From assembly GCF_000317695.1 (NCBI RefSeq), contig NC_019771.1, positions 248,001 to 312,000 of the forward strand: a DNA stretch of 64,000 nucleotides. Direction: 5' to 3'. The notes beneath the pieces were generated by a model, which saw nothing but the letters and a program-made list of their open reading frames with translations, did not search any database and was not told the origin of the DNA. Position 1 is the first letter of the stretch, and every line of letters begins with the position of its first letter. The stretch comes from Anabaena cylindrica PCC 7122. Its GTDB lineage: Bacteria; Cyanobacteriota; Cyanobacteriia; Cyanobacteriales; Nostocaceae. Both the position numbers and the translations under genes were made by a program. Shown piece by piece: positions 16,514-25,490 of this stretch.

Positions 16514-17087
16514 ATAGCTTTGCTTTTCCCCATTCGCTTTCTTGTCGCTGACAGAATTGTTCTGCTGCGGTTCGTGAAAATCTGAAGGCATATAAATCTT
16601 CTCCACTAGGAGTGCTACGAGAAAAACCAAGATACTCCATTTGCACCTTATCTCTATAGTATGACACAGCATCATCAACAGCTTCTAGTATAACTAGCGG
16701 TTCTTCTGCCTTTGCTTGACAAAACTCTAAAGCAACCTTGATTGCATACCAAACTAACCATTTACCAATAGGTTCAATTAACCTTGCACTAGCATCTCCT
16801 CGACTGGTTGGGTGTGCTTCTAAATTGTTTATTTCCATAAATATCGGAGGAGCGAGTTCAGGATAAAAATATGGATAAAGACTATATTTTACCAATCCCC
16901 AAACTTGACCATTATAAACTAGCTTAACTATATTTTGACAGTAAAAAGCGGTTTCATTCCAGATATTTAACCAATTACAAGTCCAATTTGTAGGCAGATC
17001 ATCAATAATTGCAGAGGAAATAAATACAATTTCCTCAGAACTTGATTCAATTAAAACTTTTACCTGATAACAACCAATGCTAGTCAA
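16506..17087 (-). CDS. Hypothetical protein, possibly a GNAT-fold acetyltransferase
   Basis: A 193-residue soluble protein. Its central part (MEINNLEAHPTSRGDASARL, IEPIGKWLVWYAIKVALEFC) has the pattern of a GNAT domain: a strand with an E-x-x-P type turn, a basic loop, then a helix. The later VILEAVDDAVSYYRDKVQME with YLGF also resembles the last GNAT strand-helix-strand, where Y-Y-x-x-x-G-F is typical. The acetyl-CoA loop Q/R-x-x-G-x-G/A is not canonical, so I keep this as a tentative call. It is the first gene of a two-gene unit with the cysteine-less thioredoxin, overlapping it by 8 bases. The two probably act together. Confidence 0.55.
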   Translation of the reverse strand: MTSIGCYQVKVLIESSSEEIVFISSAIIDDLPTNWTCNWLNIWNETAFYCQNIVKLVYNGQVWGLVKYSLYPYFYPELAPPIFMEINNLEAHPTSRGDASARLIEPIGKWLVWYAIKVALEFCQAKAEEPLVILEAVDDAVSYYRDKVQMEYLGFSRSTPSGEDLYAFRFSRTAAEQFCQRQESEWGKAKLYE

Positions 17088-17262
17088 TTAATTTTACACC
17101 CTTTTAACAGGAAATTTACAACATCAAAAATTATACATTAAATATGCAAACAATGATAGATACTAAACTGGATTAGAGTGTTATAGTGTTCCTTAATTTG
17201 CAGTAGTTGAGCAACAGCAGTATTTCGGTTTATCTTAATAGTTGTACAATTTAAAATTAAAC

Positions 17263-17638
17263 ATGACAGAAGGGAAAAATGTACTCGGCACAAAACTAGA
17301 ACTGTGCTGCACATCTCCTATAACTGGTTATTACCGTGAGTGATGGATTTTGTAATACTGGTGGACAGTATTTTGGAATGCACGTTGTTTGCGCTCAAGT
17401 TACAGTATAATTTTTAGAATTTACCAAATTTCAAGGAAATGATTTAAGTACACCAGTTCCTCAATTTAACTTTCCTGGTTTAAAGCCTGGAGATGGTTGG
17501 TGTTTATGTGCTGCAAGATGGTAAGAAGCTCTAGAAAATGGTGTTGCACCTCCAGTTGTTTTAGAAGCTACCCATGCTAGAGCTTTGGAAGTTTGTAATT
17601 TAGTCGATTTGCAAAAACACCGTGTAATTCGTAATTAG
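17263..17638 (+). pseudogene. Decayed DUF2237 family gene
   Basis: Read with one correction, this stretch encodes a complete DUF2237 protein of about 125 residues: MTEGKNVLGTKLELCCTSPI, then GFCNTGGQYFGMHVVCAQVT, NFPGLKPGDGWCLCAARW and APPVVLEATHARALE. Three lesions break it. GTGA is duplicated at 17336-17343, shifting the frame by four bases. TAA replaces an expected Glu codon at 17408-17410. TAA replaces an expected Lys codon after W at 17522-17524. Everything between is still highly recognisable, so inactivation is recent. DUF2237 proteins have unknown function. The call is certain as a homologue; the pseudogene status assumes the sequence is accurate. Confidence 0.9.
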
Positions 17639-17660
17639 CTTGTTTATATCACATATAAAA

Positions 17661-17680
17661 AGCCTCTCAATGAGAGGCTT
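17661..17680 (-). terminator. Terminator for the large repeat protein gene
   Basis: AGCCTCTCA and TGAGAGGCT at 17661-17680 form a perfect stem with a two-base centre. On the minus strand it is followed by TTTTTATATG, so it is a good intrinsic terminator for the leftward gene that ends at 17809. On the plus strand no T-run follows. Confidence 0.75.
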
Positions 17681-17690
17681 GATTACTAAC

Positions 17691-17796
17691 TATAGCGGTT
17701 CTCAGTCGGATGACATACAATCGAGGGTGGGGTTTCCTCACCCCTACAGGGTTTGCAATTTAATGACTGTATTTCATCTAATTGCATACCGCTATA
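17691..17796. mobile_element. MITE-like element with TATAGCGGT termini
   Basis: TATAGCGGT at 17691-17699 is matched by ACCGCTATA at 17788-17796, bounding 106 bp with no reading frame. TA dinucleotides sit at both ends, as expected for elements mobilised by IS630-type enzymes. An inner GGGTGGGGTTTCCTCACCCC pairing near 17724 adds a hairpin. There is no transposase in the window. Confidence 0.6.
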
Positions 17797-17808
17797 TCTA
17801 GAGAAGTT

Positions 17809-20800
17809 TTAAGCGAATAAATTAGGAGTCATTACTGCTAAAACTCCAGCTATTACGGATGCGACTAGGGAGACTAAAGCGGCGTTAAATAACCACCAAG
17901 CAGCATCTGCAACGGCTTTTTTGCTGTCAATTGCTTGCTGTTTCGCTTGTTCTCTAATTGCTCGCAGTCTTTTTTGGGTTTCTTGCTGGATGCGTTCGGC
18001 TTGGTGTAATACTCTATCCCGCGAAGATTCCACTCGATTAATAATTTGATTTGCTTGCTCCTCGGAGATATCGGAACGGGAACTGAGGAGAGCAACTAAG
18101 GTATCTCGGTCGAATTGACTTAAGCGATCGCGCAAGGCTTCAAATCCGGCTTGAGGATCGTCGAATATTTTCGCAAAATCCTGCTGGATACTTTCATAAT
18201 TGAGTTCTGGACGCTCCATAGAGTTGAGATAGTCACGAACTCTGTCAAAAATTCTATCAACGAGCGATCGCACTCTTTGCTGAATTTGCTGAAATTGTTC
18301 AACAATCGAGTCACGCACCGATTCGATTTGGTCTACAATGCGGTTAGCTTCTGCCTCTGAGATATCTTCACGTTGAGAAAGCAAAGCGACTAAAGTAGAA
18401 CGGTCGAAGTGAGAAATGCGATCGCTTAAAGTTCCCATACCTGCGCGGGGTGAAGACAGCAGTAATTGCAAGTCACGTTTGATCCCTTCAGGATTCAGTT
18501 CTTCCTTGTCGGTGTTCCGTAGGTAGTTTTCCAGATTTGCTTCAAAATCTACCACCTGTTTAGTCGTGCGTTGCACTAAACGCTGGGGAGTTTTGACAAT
18601 ATTAGCGATCGCATCTTGTACAGAATCAATGATTTGGTTAACTTGTTCCTCATTCAAATTCTCGCGCTGACCGAGCAATTTAACTAAAGTTTCGCGGTCA
18701 AATTGCGACAAGCGATCGCGTAAAGCTAAAGTCCCCTGTTTAGGGTCCTTAAACAACTGTTGCAAATCTTGCTGAATGCCCTCAGGATTCAGTTCTTCCA
18801 AATTAGTATTTCGCAGATATTCAGCTATAGCTGTTGTTGTTTGTTCATACTGCTCTTTCGTTTTATCTGCAACTTTTTGCGGCATTTGCAGAACATTATC
18901 TCGTACCCTTTCCAAACTATCTAAAGTTTGATTAACCTGTTCTTCACTTAAATCTTGACGCTGACTCAATAATTGTACTAAAGTGTCTCTGTCAAATTGC
19001 GATAAGCGAGAACGCAAAATATTTATTCCTGTTTCTGGGTCTTCTAACAAAACTTGAAAATCCCGCTTGATAGCATCAGGATTGAGTTCATCCTTATTCG
19101 TATTTCGCAAATAATCTTCTACCCTTTGGCGCAATTCCTCAGCTTTATTTTTGGCTTGTTCTTGCAATTCTCTGCCACGGTTAATAACATTATCACGAGT
19201 ACTTTCTAGTTGACCAACAATATTGTTAGCTTCCTCTTCATTAATATCTTCACGTTGCTGAAGTAATTGCAAAAACGTATCACGGTCAAATTCACCCAAA
19301 CGTTTCTGCAAACTTTCAAAACCAGCTTCTGGATTTGCCAACAGAGTACTAAAATCTTGCTCAATACCTTCAGGACTCAGTTCCTCTCTCTTAGTACTCC
19401 GCAGATAATTTTCTATCCTACTACGTAAATCTTGAGTTTGCTCCTGTTCTTCCCTTTGCTGAACAATTGGTAAAACTTCTTGACGAATACCTTCCAATTG
19501 TTCGGCAATTTCTGTCATTCTATCTTCGCTGATACCACCCCGTTGTCTCAGCAAATTAACAAAGTAATCTTGGTTGATTTCTTCCAACTCACTGCGAACA
19601 GTTCTAGGGTTGGCATTTTCATCATAAATCACCTCTCTAAATTCATCTTGAACCGTAATCCGGTTGAAATGCCAAGGAAAAGAATTAAGGATATAATCCT
19701 CTACATCTGTCTTGATATTATTCTGAGATTGTGTTGGTAAACCTTCAGCAAATTGAGTACCAATTTTACGCGCTTGTTCGCTGGTTTGCTTAGTAACCTT
19801 TTTCAGTTGCTCAATAATTTTATCGACATCAACATCTTGAACCCTACTACCGATTTTTTTTAATTCACTAGTAATTTCCTGAACATTAATATCAGCAAGG
19901 TTAACTCTCTCTAAAACTGCTGTTCCCGCAGCACCCAAACCATATTGAACAGCTTTTTTTATCACACCATTGGTTTGCTTGCCATTTCCACCACCAACAC
20001 TGATCAACTCTTGAAGTCGTTCACCTAATTTTTCAGATTTTAGTTCTTCTGGGCTGGCAGACTTGAGTAAATCAAGGACTTTTTCCGTTGAATCTTGGCG
20101 ATTTATAACTTGCTTCCAAGCTTCCTCAAGTTGGTCAGTAATTTGATTTACCTGTTCTTGAGAAAAATCAGTCCGACTACTGATCAAATCAACAAAAGTC
20201 TGACGATTAATATTTTTCAGAAATTCCCTATCACCAACATCTCGCAAATCTAAATCTTTTAACAATTGGTCAAATTGATTTCTGATTTCTTTAACATCTA
20301 GATTTGGTAACTGTAAAGAATTTAAAGAACCTTGTAGAGTATTTCTAATACTGTCAGCATCAAAACCTGACGTTAACTCTCGACGAACTGCGGCTGTAAT
20401 TTCTTCAGCCGTAGCCACCATCTGTTTTTGAGCAACATTAGCACCAAGAGCATTAGTTGCAGTACCCATCAAACCTTGAATGCCCGAAGTTACGGTGTTA
20501 AAAAAAGAACCAATTAAAGAGCCTAGAGCATTGGAACCCAGCCACATAATTACGGTAAAGAAGCTAGACCAAATAACTACACCAATAACTGCTCCTAAAA
20601 ACACACTTTCAATTAAGCTCAGTTTAACCGCCAAAAAACAAGCGAGGAACAATGCAGTACTGGAACTAGCAATTGCCCAAGTCCCAACTTTAGCTTCAAA
20701 TTTACGAACTGCAACTCCCACCGTTTCTGCATCATCAGCATCAGAATATACACCAGTTCCTATAGCTGAAATTCCCGCAGCTACAGAGAGATTTGTGAAT

Positions 20801-20979
20801 AATAATTGAAAAGCAAATGCCATGAGTACACCACATAGCAAAGCCAGCAGAAAATTAGAACTAGAAAATGTAAATGGGGCTGGTTCTGGCATAAAAACAT
20901 CACCATTCACTGTAATTGGAACTAGTCCTAAGTGTAAGTAGCACCAATTGAAAGTAGTTAATAAGCTTGAAAAGAACAT
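17809..20979 (-). CDS. Large membrane-anchored protein with about seven ~100-residue repeats
   Basis: A 1056-residue protein starting at ATG 20979, which has AGAGGAAA six bases upstream; the frame extends to 21033 but that start has no binding site. Three hydrophobic segments at about residues 35-55, 97-118 and 122-147 and one near the C terminus (WWLFNAALVSLVASVIAG) anchor both ends in a membrane. Between them lie five clear repeats, period about 300 bp, each with YLRNT...ELNPEGI..D, then L.QFDRDTLV.LL.QR.D and SEEQ.NQI; two more divergent copies occur further upstream. The linkers are coiled-coil-like. The gene is rich in HIP1 sites. I do not recognise the family. A transporter label would not be supported by so few helices; a mechanical or scaffolding role is a guess. 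Confidence 0.85.
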   Translation of the reverse strand: MFFSSLLTTFNWCYLHLGLVPITVNGDVFMPEPAPFTFSSSNFLLALLCGVLMAFAFQLLFTNLSVAAGISAIGTGVYSDADDAETVGVAVRKFEAKVGTWAIASSSTALFLACFLAVKLSLIESVFLGAVIGVVIWSSFFTVIMWLGSNALGSLIGSFFNTVTSGIQGLMGTATNALGANVAQKQMVATAEEITAAVRRELTSGFDADSIRNTLQGSLNSLQLPNLDVKEIRNQFDQLLKDLDLRDVGDREFLKNINRQTFVDLISSRTDFSQEQVNQITDQLEEAWKQVINRQDSTEKVLDLLKSASPEELKSEKLGERLQELISVGGGNGKQTNGVIKKAVQYGLGAAGTAVLERVNLADINVQEITSELKKIGSRVQDVDVDKIIEQLKKVTKQTSEQARKIGTQFAEGLPTQSQNNIKTDVEDYILNSFPWHFNRITVQDEFREVIYDENANPRTVRSELEEINQDYFVNLLRQRGGISEDRMTEIAEQLEGIRQEVLPIVQQREEQEQTQDLRSRIENYLRSTKREELSPEGIEQDFSTLLANPEAGFESLQKRLGEFDRDTFLQLLQQREDINEEEANNIVGQLESTRDNVINRGRELQEQAKNKAEELRQRVEDYLRNTNKDELNPDAIKRDFQVLLEDPETGINILRSRLSQFDRDTLVQLLSQRQDLSEEQVNQTLDSLERVRDNVLQMPQKVADKTKEQYEQTTTAIAEYLRNTNLEELNPEGIQQDLQQLFKDPKQGTLALRDRLSQFDRETLVKLLGQRENLNEEQVNQIIDSVQDAIANIVKTPQRLVQRTTKQVVDFEANLENYLRNTDKEELNPEGIKRDLQLLLSSPRAGMGTLSDRISHFDRSTLVALLSQREDISEAEANRIVDQIESVRDSIVEQFQQIQQRVRSLVDRIFDRVRDYLNSMERPELNYESIQQDFAKIFDDPQAGFEALRDRLSQFDRDTLVALLSSRSDISEEQANQIINRVESSRDRVLHQAERIQQETQKRLRAIREQAKQQAIDSKKAVADAAWWLFNAALVSLVASVIAGVLAVMTPNLFA

Positions 20980-21341
20980 GATTTCCTCTTTAAAATATAA
21001 ATAAAAGCTGCGTAAATCTTGATTAAGAAACACGCATCAAAGGTATCCTTCGTAGGAGTAATAGCTGTCGTCTATTTTGATCATAGAATTAATCAAATTA
21101 GGGCTTGCGACTGTATGATATTAGCTTCTGCTTTTCTGTAATATCTTCTGCCATTCGACATATAAGCTTCTATGCTGTAAGAGATATTAATTAATTAGGG
21201 CTTGCTGATGGCGTAGCGTGTGCCATAACCTAACAAATACCTGTAAATGTTGGGTTTCACTATCGCTTGATAATCAAGACAGTCGCTACAAAAATTTTTA
21301 ACCGAGCAGCATTATATCTTTAGAAATCTTCTCAGTTGGCA
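20980..21341. other. Intergenic region between the repeat protein and TPR-CHAT genes
   Basis: A 362-bp stretch without a gene. It should hold the promoter of the leftward repeat protein. Near 21205 it has GGCGTAGCGTGTGCCATAAC, a version of a dispersed repeat also seen near 3567. The motif TTAATTAGGGCTTG at about 21187 recurs at 25317. No terminator with a T-run was found for the TPR-CHAT gene that ends at 21342. Confidence 0.45.
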
Positions 21342-24300
21342 TCACTGCCAATCACCTTGAATAGAAAAAGCTGCCCAATAATAAGGTGCAGAAAAGTTCT
21401 TATTGCGCCACATTTCTAATTGCGCCGTCCTCAATGCTGCCATTGGATTTAACCCCTCCTTAAGCATCTTTTGATAAAACTTAGTCATCAACTCTGCCGT
21501 ACCCACATCACTCACACTCCACAAACTCACCACTACCCGTTTCGCTCCTGCGTACATAAACCCCCTCGTTAAACCTACTAAACCTTCACCTTTCACTTCT
21601 TCACCCAGTCCCGTTTCGCAAGCACTTAAAACCACCAACTCCGCAGGTAAATTAAGGTTAAAAATATCTTGAAGACGTAGAAAACCATTTTGTGATTTGC
21701 CATCTTGATCAAATAAAGACAATACCACACCAGATAACTCTGGATGGGTAGAATTGATTAAACCGTGAGTTGCTAAATGAATAATTTGGTAATTTCCTAG
21801 TTCAGAATTAGTTGCTATATCACGAGAAGCTTGGAAATCGAATGCTTGCAAACGTTTATTTTCTGGGACAAGAGCAAGAATTTTCTCAGCTTCCTGGCGT
21901 GTGTATTCCAATCTATTTAGAGTAGAACCAACATCAAAAGCAGAGCGAGTGAGACTGCTGGCAATAGTGGTAGTTTTAGAAAAAGTTGGCACACCTGAAA
22001 AACGAGTATCTGTTAATTCAAATACCGGGTCTGCTATTACTGCCAGAGTTTTAGTTGCTGGACGACGGCCTCGGAGTTGACGACGCAAAATAGCTACTGT
22101 CGAAGCTGACGGTAAAGAAACAATTTCATTTTGTAGCAACAGAGGTATGTAAGCCGATTTTGCCGAAGGTATTGGCAGGGCGGCAAAGGGAATATATTGC
22201 AATGCCCCGTCACCGACTATTAGTAAGCGTTTGTTGCCCAATTGATTCCCTACTGGTTGCAACAACATTTTGCTTAATTTCTGTCCTGCTTCTAAATTCC
22301 CTTCTTTTCCTGTTTTGAGAAAAGAGTAAAATTCGTCAGATGCAGCTTTTATCACCGCAAGTTTTGGCAATTCATAGCTAGTCATCCCCTTTTTACTAAC
22401 TACCCATAAATAGCTCCTATCCTGCCCCAATGAGTATTCTAAAAGTACAGTATTATCATCTAGTACCTGTTCTTGAATCTTTTTTAGAGTCAAGGGTTCG
22501 GGATATTTAAGTTCAGCATAGCGGGGACTAGTAAGGCGGATTTTTGCTGCCAGTTGGTCAATTTGGGTCAGTAAGGATTCAATATTTGCTTGAATTTCCT
22601 TTAATTGTTTCTGGCTATACTGACTATTAAGAAGTTGATATTTGTTATTTTCTAAGGTGCTAAGTTGCTGCTGTAAATTACTTTCTTCAGCTAAAAGTTG
22701 AGAATCTACACCAGTTCTAATATCTGCATTAGCTTCTGTCAGTAGTTCCAACAAACTGCGAGCGCGTCCACGTTCACTGACATGGAGGGCTTGAGCATCA
22801 TAGCCTTGATGAGGATTTTTTTGATGTAGCTGCATCAACAAGTCAATATATAGTTTATAGTAATCTTGAACTGTTGCAAAGTAAGAAGCACGGAGTTCTT
22901 GGGAACCAATTTTAGTTCGCAGTTTCTCTACAATTTTGATAGCAGTTTCTATTGAGGTTAGAGCCTGTTGATAATTACCTAAATCACGTTGCAGTTCAGC
23001 AACATTGTAAAGACTTAAAGATTCGCCAGCTTGATCTTGTACTTGTCTTTTGAGTACAAGAGATTGGTTATAGTAATCTAGAGCTTTTTGTTTTTCTCCT
23101 GTACTAGAGTAGATAGAAGCAACATTATGAATAAAAATTGCTTCTGAACCTTTTTCTCCCATTTGTTGGGCAAGAAAAACAGATTGCTGGTAATATTCTA
23201 AAGCTTTCTGCGTTTCTCCTAGACTGCTATAAATTCCCCCAATATTATTGAGAACCAAAGCTTCTCTACTTTTGTTACTCACTTGTCGAGATAGAGGAAG
23301 AGATTGATTATAGTAATTTAAAGCTTTTTGTTTCTCTCCTAAGTCACTATAAACCCCTCCGATATTATTGAGAGTGAGGGATTCCCTGGATTTATCCCCC
23401 AATTTTTTAAATAAAATTAGAGATTGATTATAGTAATCCAGTGCCTTGTTTTCTTCTCCTAATTTGTCGTAAATTCCACCAATATTATTGATAATTAAAG
23501 CTTCTTTATCTTGATTACCAATCTGTCGAGCCAGTAGCAGAGATTGATTAAAATAATCTAAGGATTTTTGCTTTTCTCCCAAATCATCATAAATTCCTCC
23601 AATGTTGTTAATCGCCAATACTTCTAGATTTTTATCGCCAACTTGTTGGGATAGATTAAGAGATTGCTGATAGTAAGAAAGTGCTTTTTTTTTCTCTCCT
23701 AATTTAGAGTAAGTTCCACCAATATTATTGATAGTATTTGCTTGTTTTTCCTTATCCCCTAACTGTTGAAATATGGAAAGAGATTGGGCATAGTATTCTA
23801 GAGCTTTTTTATTTTCTCCCAAATCATTATAGACTTTACCAATATTGTTGCGAATAACTGCCTCTCCTGATTTATCACCTATTTGTCGATATAGAAAAAG
23901 AGATTGGTTATAGTATTCTAGTGCTTTTTGCTTTTCTCCTAGATCTGAATACACACCACCAAGTTTAGATAAAACTATTGTTATTTTGGTATTGTCAGCT
24001 AATTTTTGAAAAAGCAATAAAGATTTTTGTAAGTATTCTACGGCTTTAGTTTTTTGTTTAATATCGCTATAAACAATAGCAATGTTATTAAAAGTAATTG
24101 CTTCGGTACTTGTATTGCCGATCTTTTGGGAAATATCAAGAGACTGATTATAGTATTTTAAAGCTGTTTCATTTTCACCTATTTGACTGTAAACAAAGGC
24201 AATATTATTGAGAGTATTGGCTTCTCCAATTTGGTCTTTGATTTTCCTTCTCAATAGCAGAGATTGATTATAATATTCTAGAGCCTTTTGTGTTTCATTA

Positions 24301-25091
24301 AGATTGGAGTGGATTAAACCAATATTATTAAGTGTAAAAGCCTCTCTATATTGATTACCTATTTGTTGCCAAAAGGTTAAGGATTTATTGTAATATTCTA
24401 TGGCTTTTTGTTTGTCGCCTATCTCATTATAGATAGCGGCCATGTTATTGAAAGTTAATGCTTCATTTGATTTTTCACCTACTTGTTGAGAAAGGGCAAG
24501 AGATTGATGATAATATTCCAAGGCTTTTTTTTCTTGTCCTATATCATCATAAATTTTGCCTATATTGTTGAGAGTTAATGCTTCTCCTCTTTTCTCTCCT
24601 AATTTTTGCCTCAGAGGGAGAGCTTGGTTATAGTATTCTAGAGCTTTTTGCTTTTCACCCATATCATCATAGGCTTTACCAAGATTATGTAGGGTGAGTG
24701 CTTCAAGGGATTTATTCTCTATTTGTCGGGAGATAGGAAGAGCTAAGTTATAAAGTTTTATTGCTTTTTGAGATTGGGAAATTTGATCATAAATAAAACC
24801 GATATAAATAAGAGTGACGGCTTGGGCAGAGCTATTACTGGCTTTCTCATATAATATAAGTGCCTCTTCAAATTTTGTAATTGCCTGTTTTAGAGATGCT
24901 GATGTTTTTTGTTGAAATAGTTGAATACCTTCCTGATAAGCTTGATCAGCTTTATCTGTATTAGCTGGCTTTTGGGCTATAACCTCTATTTGTCTATGTA
25001 TGGTAGCTACAGACTTTGATAATGAAAAAATATTAATAATTATCGGTAGTGAGACGAGTGTGAGTAATGCCAACATTAATTTTTTTAGCAT
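21342..25091 (-). CDS. TPR-CHAT protein (caspase-like peptidase domain)
   Basis: A 1249-residue protein. The start at 25091 gives MLKKLMLALLTLVSLPIIIN, a signal or anchor helix; a start at 25109 adds six residues. About 16 tetratricopeptide units of 40 residues (consensus ALEYYNQSL ... NNIGGIYDDLGEKQK) cover residues 75-715, with a coiled-coil stretch to about 850. The C-terminal part, from about 930, is a CHAT domain with the catalytic His in QIIHLATHG and the catalytic Cys in VVLSACETGLGE, both intact, and the usual end (PYYWAAFSIQGDW). CHAT domains are clan CD peptidases related to caspases and separase. The protein could be an exported or membrane-anchored protease that binds partners through its TPRs. 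No CRISPR or death-effector gene is nearby. Confidence 0.93.
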   Translation of the reverse strand: MLKKLMLALLTLVSLPIIINIFSLSKSVATIHRQIEVIAQKPANTDKADQAYQEGIQLFQQKTSASLKQAITKFEEALILYEKASNSSAQAVTLIYIGFIYDQISQSQKAIKLYNLALPISRQIENKSLEALTLHNLGKAYDDMGEKQKALEYYNQALPLRQKLGEKRGEALTLNNIGKIYDDIGQEKKALEYYHQSLALSQQVGEKSNEALTFNNMAAIYNEIGDKQKAIEYYNKSLTFWQQIGNQYREAFTLNNIGLIHSNLNETQKALEYYNQSLLLRRKIKDQIGEANTLNNIAFVYSQIGENETALKYYNQSLDISQKIGNTSTEAITFNNIAIVYSDIKQKTKAVEYLQKSLLLFQKLADNTKITIVLSKLGGVYSDLGEKQKALEYYNQSLFLYRQIGDKSGEAVIRNNIGKVYNDLGENKKALEYYAQSLSIFQQLGDKEKQANTINNIGGTYSKLGEKKKALSYYQQSLNLSQQVGDKNLEVLAINNIGGIYDDLGEKQKSLDYFNQSLLLARQIGNQDKEALIINNIGGIYDKLGEENKALDYYNQSLILFKKLGDKSRESLTLNNIGGVYSDLGEKQKALNYYNQSLPLSRQVSNKSREALVLNNIGGIYSSLGETQKALEYYQQSVFLAQQMGEKGSEAIFIHNVASIYSSTGEKQKALDYYNQSLVLKRQVQDQAGESLSLYNVAELQRDLGNYQQALTSIETAIKIVEKLRTKIGSQELRASYFATVQDYYKLYIDLLMQLHQKNPHQGYDAQALHVSERGRARSLLELLTEANADIRTGVDSQLLAEESNLQQQLSTLENNKYQLLNSQYSQKQLKEIQANIESLLTQIDQLAAKIRLTSPRYAELKYPEPLTLKKIQEQVLDDNTVLLEYSLGQDRSYLWVVSKKGMTSYELPKLAVIKAASDEFYSFLKTGKEGNLEAGQKLSKMLLQPVGNQLGNKRLLIVGDGALQYIPFAALPIPSAKSAYIPLLLQNEIVSLPSASTVAILRRQLRGRRPATKTLAVIADPVFELTDTRFSGVPTFSKTTTIASSLTRSAFDVGSTLNRLEYTRQEAEKILALVPENKRLQAFDFQASRDIATNSELGNYQIIHLATHGLINSTHPELSGVVLSLFDQDGKSQNGFLRLQDIFNLNLPAELVVLSACETGLGEEVKGEGLVGLTRGFMYAGAKRVVVSLWSVSDVGTAELMTKFYQKMLKEGLNPMAALRTAQLEMWRNKNFSAPYYWAAFSIQGDWQ

Positions 25092-25109
25092 TATTAATTC
25101 CAATATCAT

Positions 25110-25490
25110 TGAACAGAAGAAGCTGCTAAATAATCAGAAGCAGATTCTTTAGTTTGTAATATTTATAACTGTATTGTCAACATACAGCAGAATTCAGGAG
25201 TCAGGAGTCAGGAGTCAGGAGTAAAACTGGCTTTGTGTATAGGTTTGAATTTAGATGTTGTACCTCCTAACTACACAAACTGCTGTAACTGCGAACGAGT
25301 GCTGAGTAAAATTAGATAATTAGGGCTTGGTGATAGTGTAGAATACGGCTACTACGTCGTTAATTGAACTGTATTGAGTCCTATAGATTAGACAAAACAG
25401 AGTGGAAGAAAGGGTATACAAAAAATTTAGACCCCCCTTACTTAAGTAAGGAGGGTTCTAGACAAGACCTGATATTTCTCAGATTTGCTA
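25110..25490. other. Intergenic region with a tandem heptamer repeat
   Basis: From about 25193 the heptamer TCAGGAG is repeated four times in a row (CAGGAGTCAGGAGTCAGGAG and onward), a classical short tandem repeat of heterocystous cyanobacteria. The motif AATTAGGGCTTGGTGATAGTG follows near 25318. No coding frame can be supported. A terminator for the Mn catalase gene lies at its right end. Confidence 0.6.
25431..25456 (-). terminator. Terminator for the Mn catalase gene
   Basis: ACCCCCCTTACTT at 25431-25443 pairs with AAGTAAGGAGGGT at 25444-25456, with one mismatch. On the minus strand TCTAAATTTTTTG follows, so it fits an intrinsic terminator 35 bp after the Mn catalase stop. Confidence 0.7.

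Noticed and set aside
17809..20979. MFS-type transporter
   Set aside because: Only about four membrane helices are visible; most of the chain is soluble helical repeats.
21342..25091. CRISPR type III-E TPR-CHAT protease
   Set aside because: There is no CRISPR array or Cas7-11 gene in the window, and the TPR number and signal helix differ.
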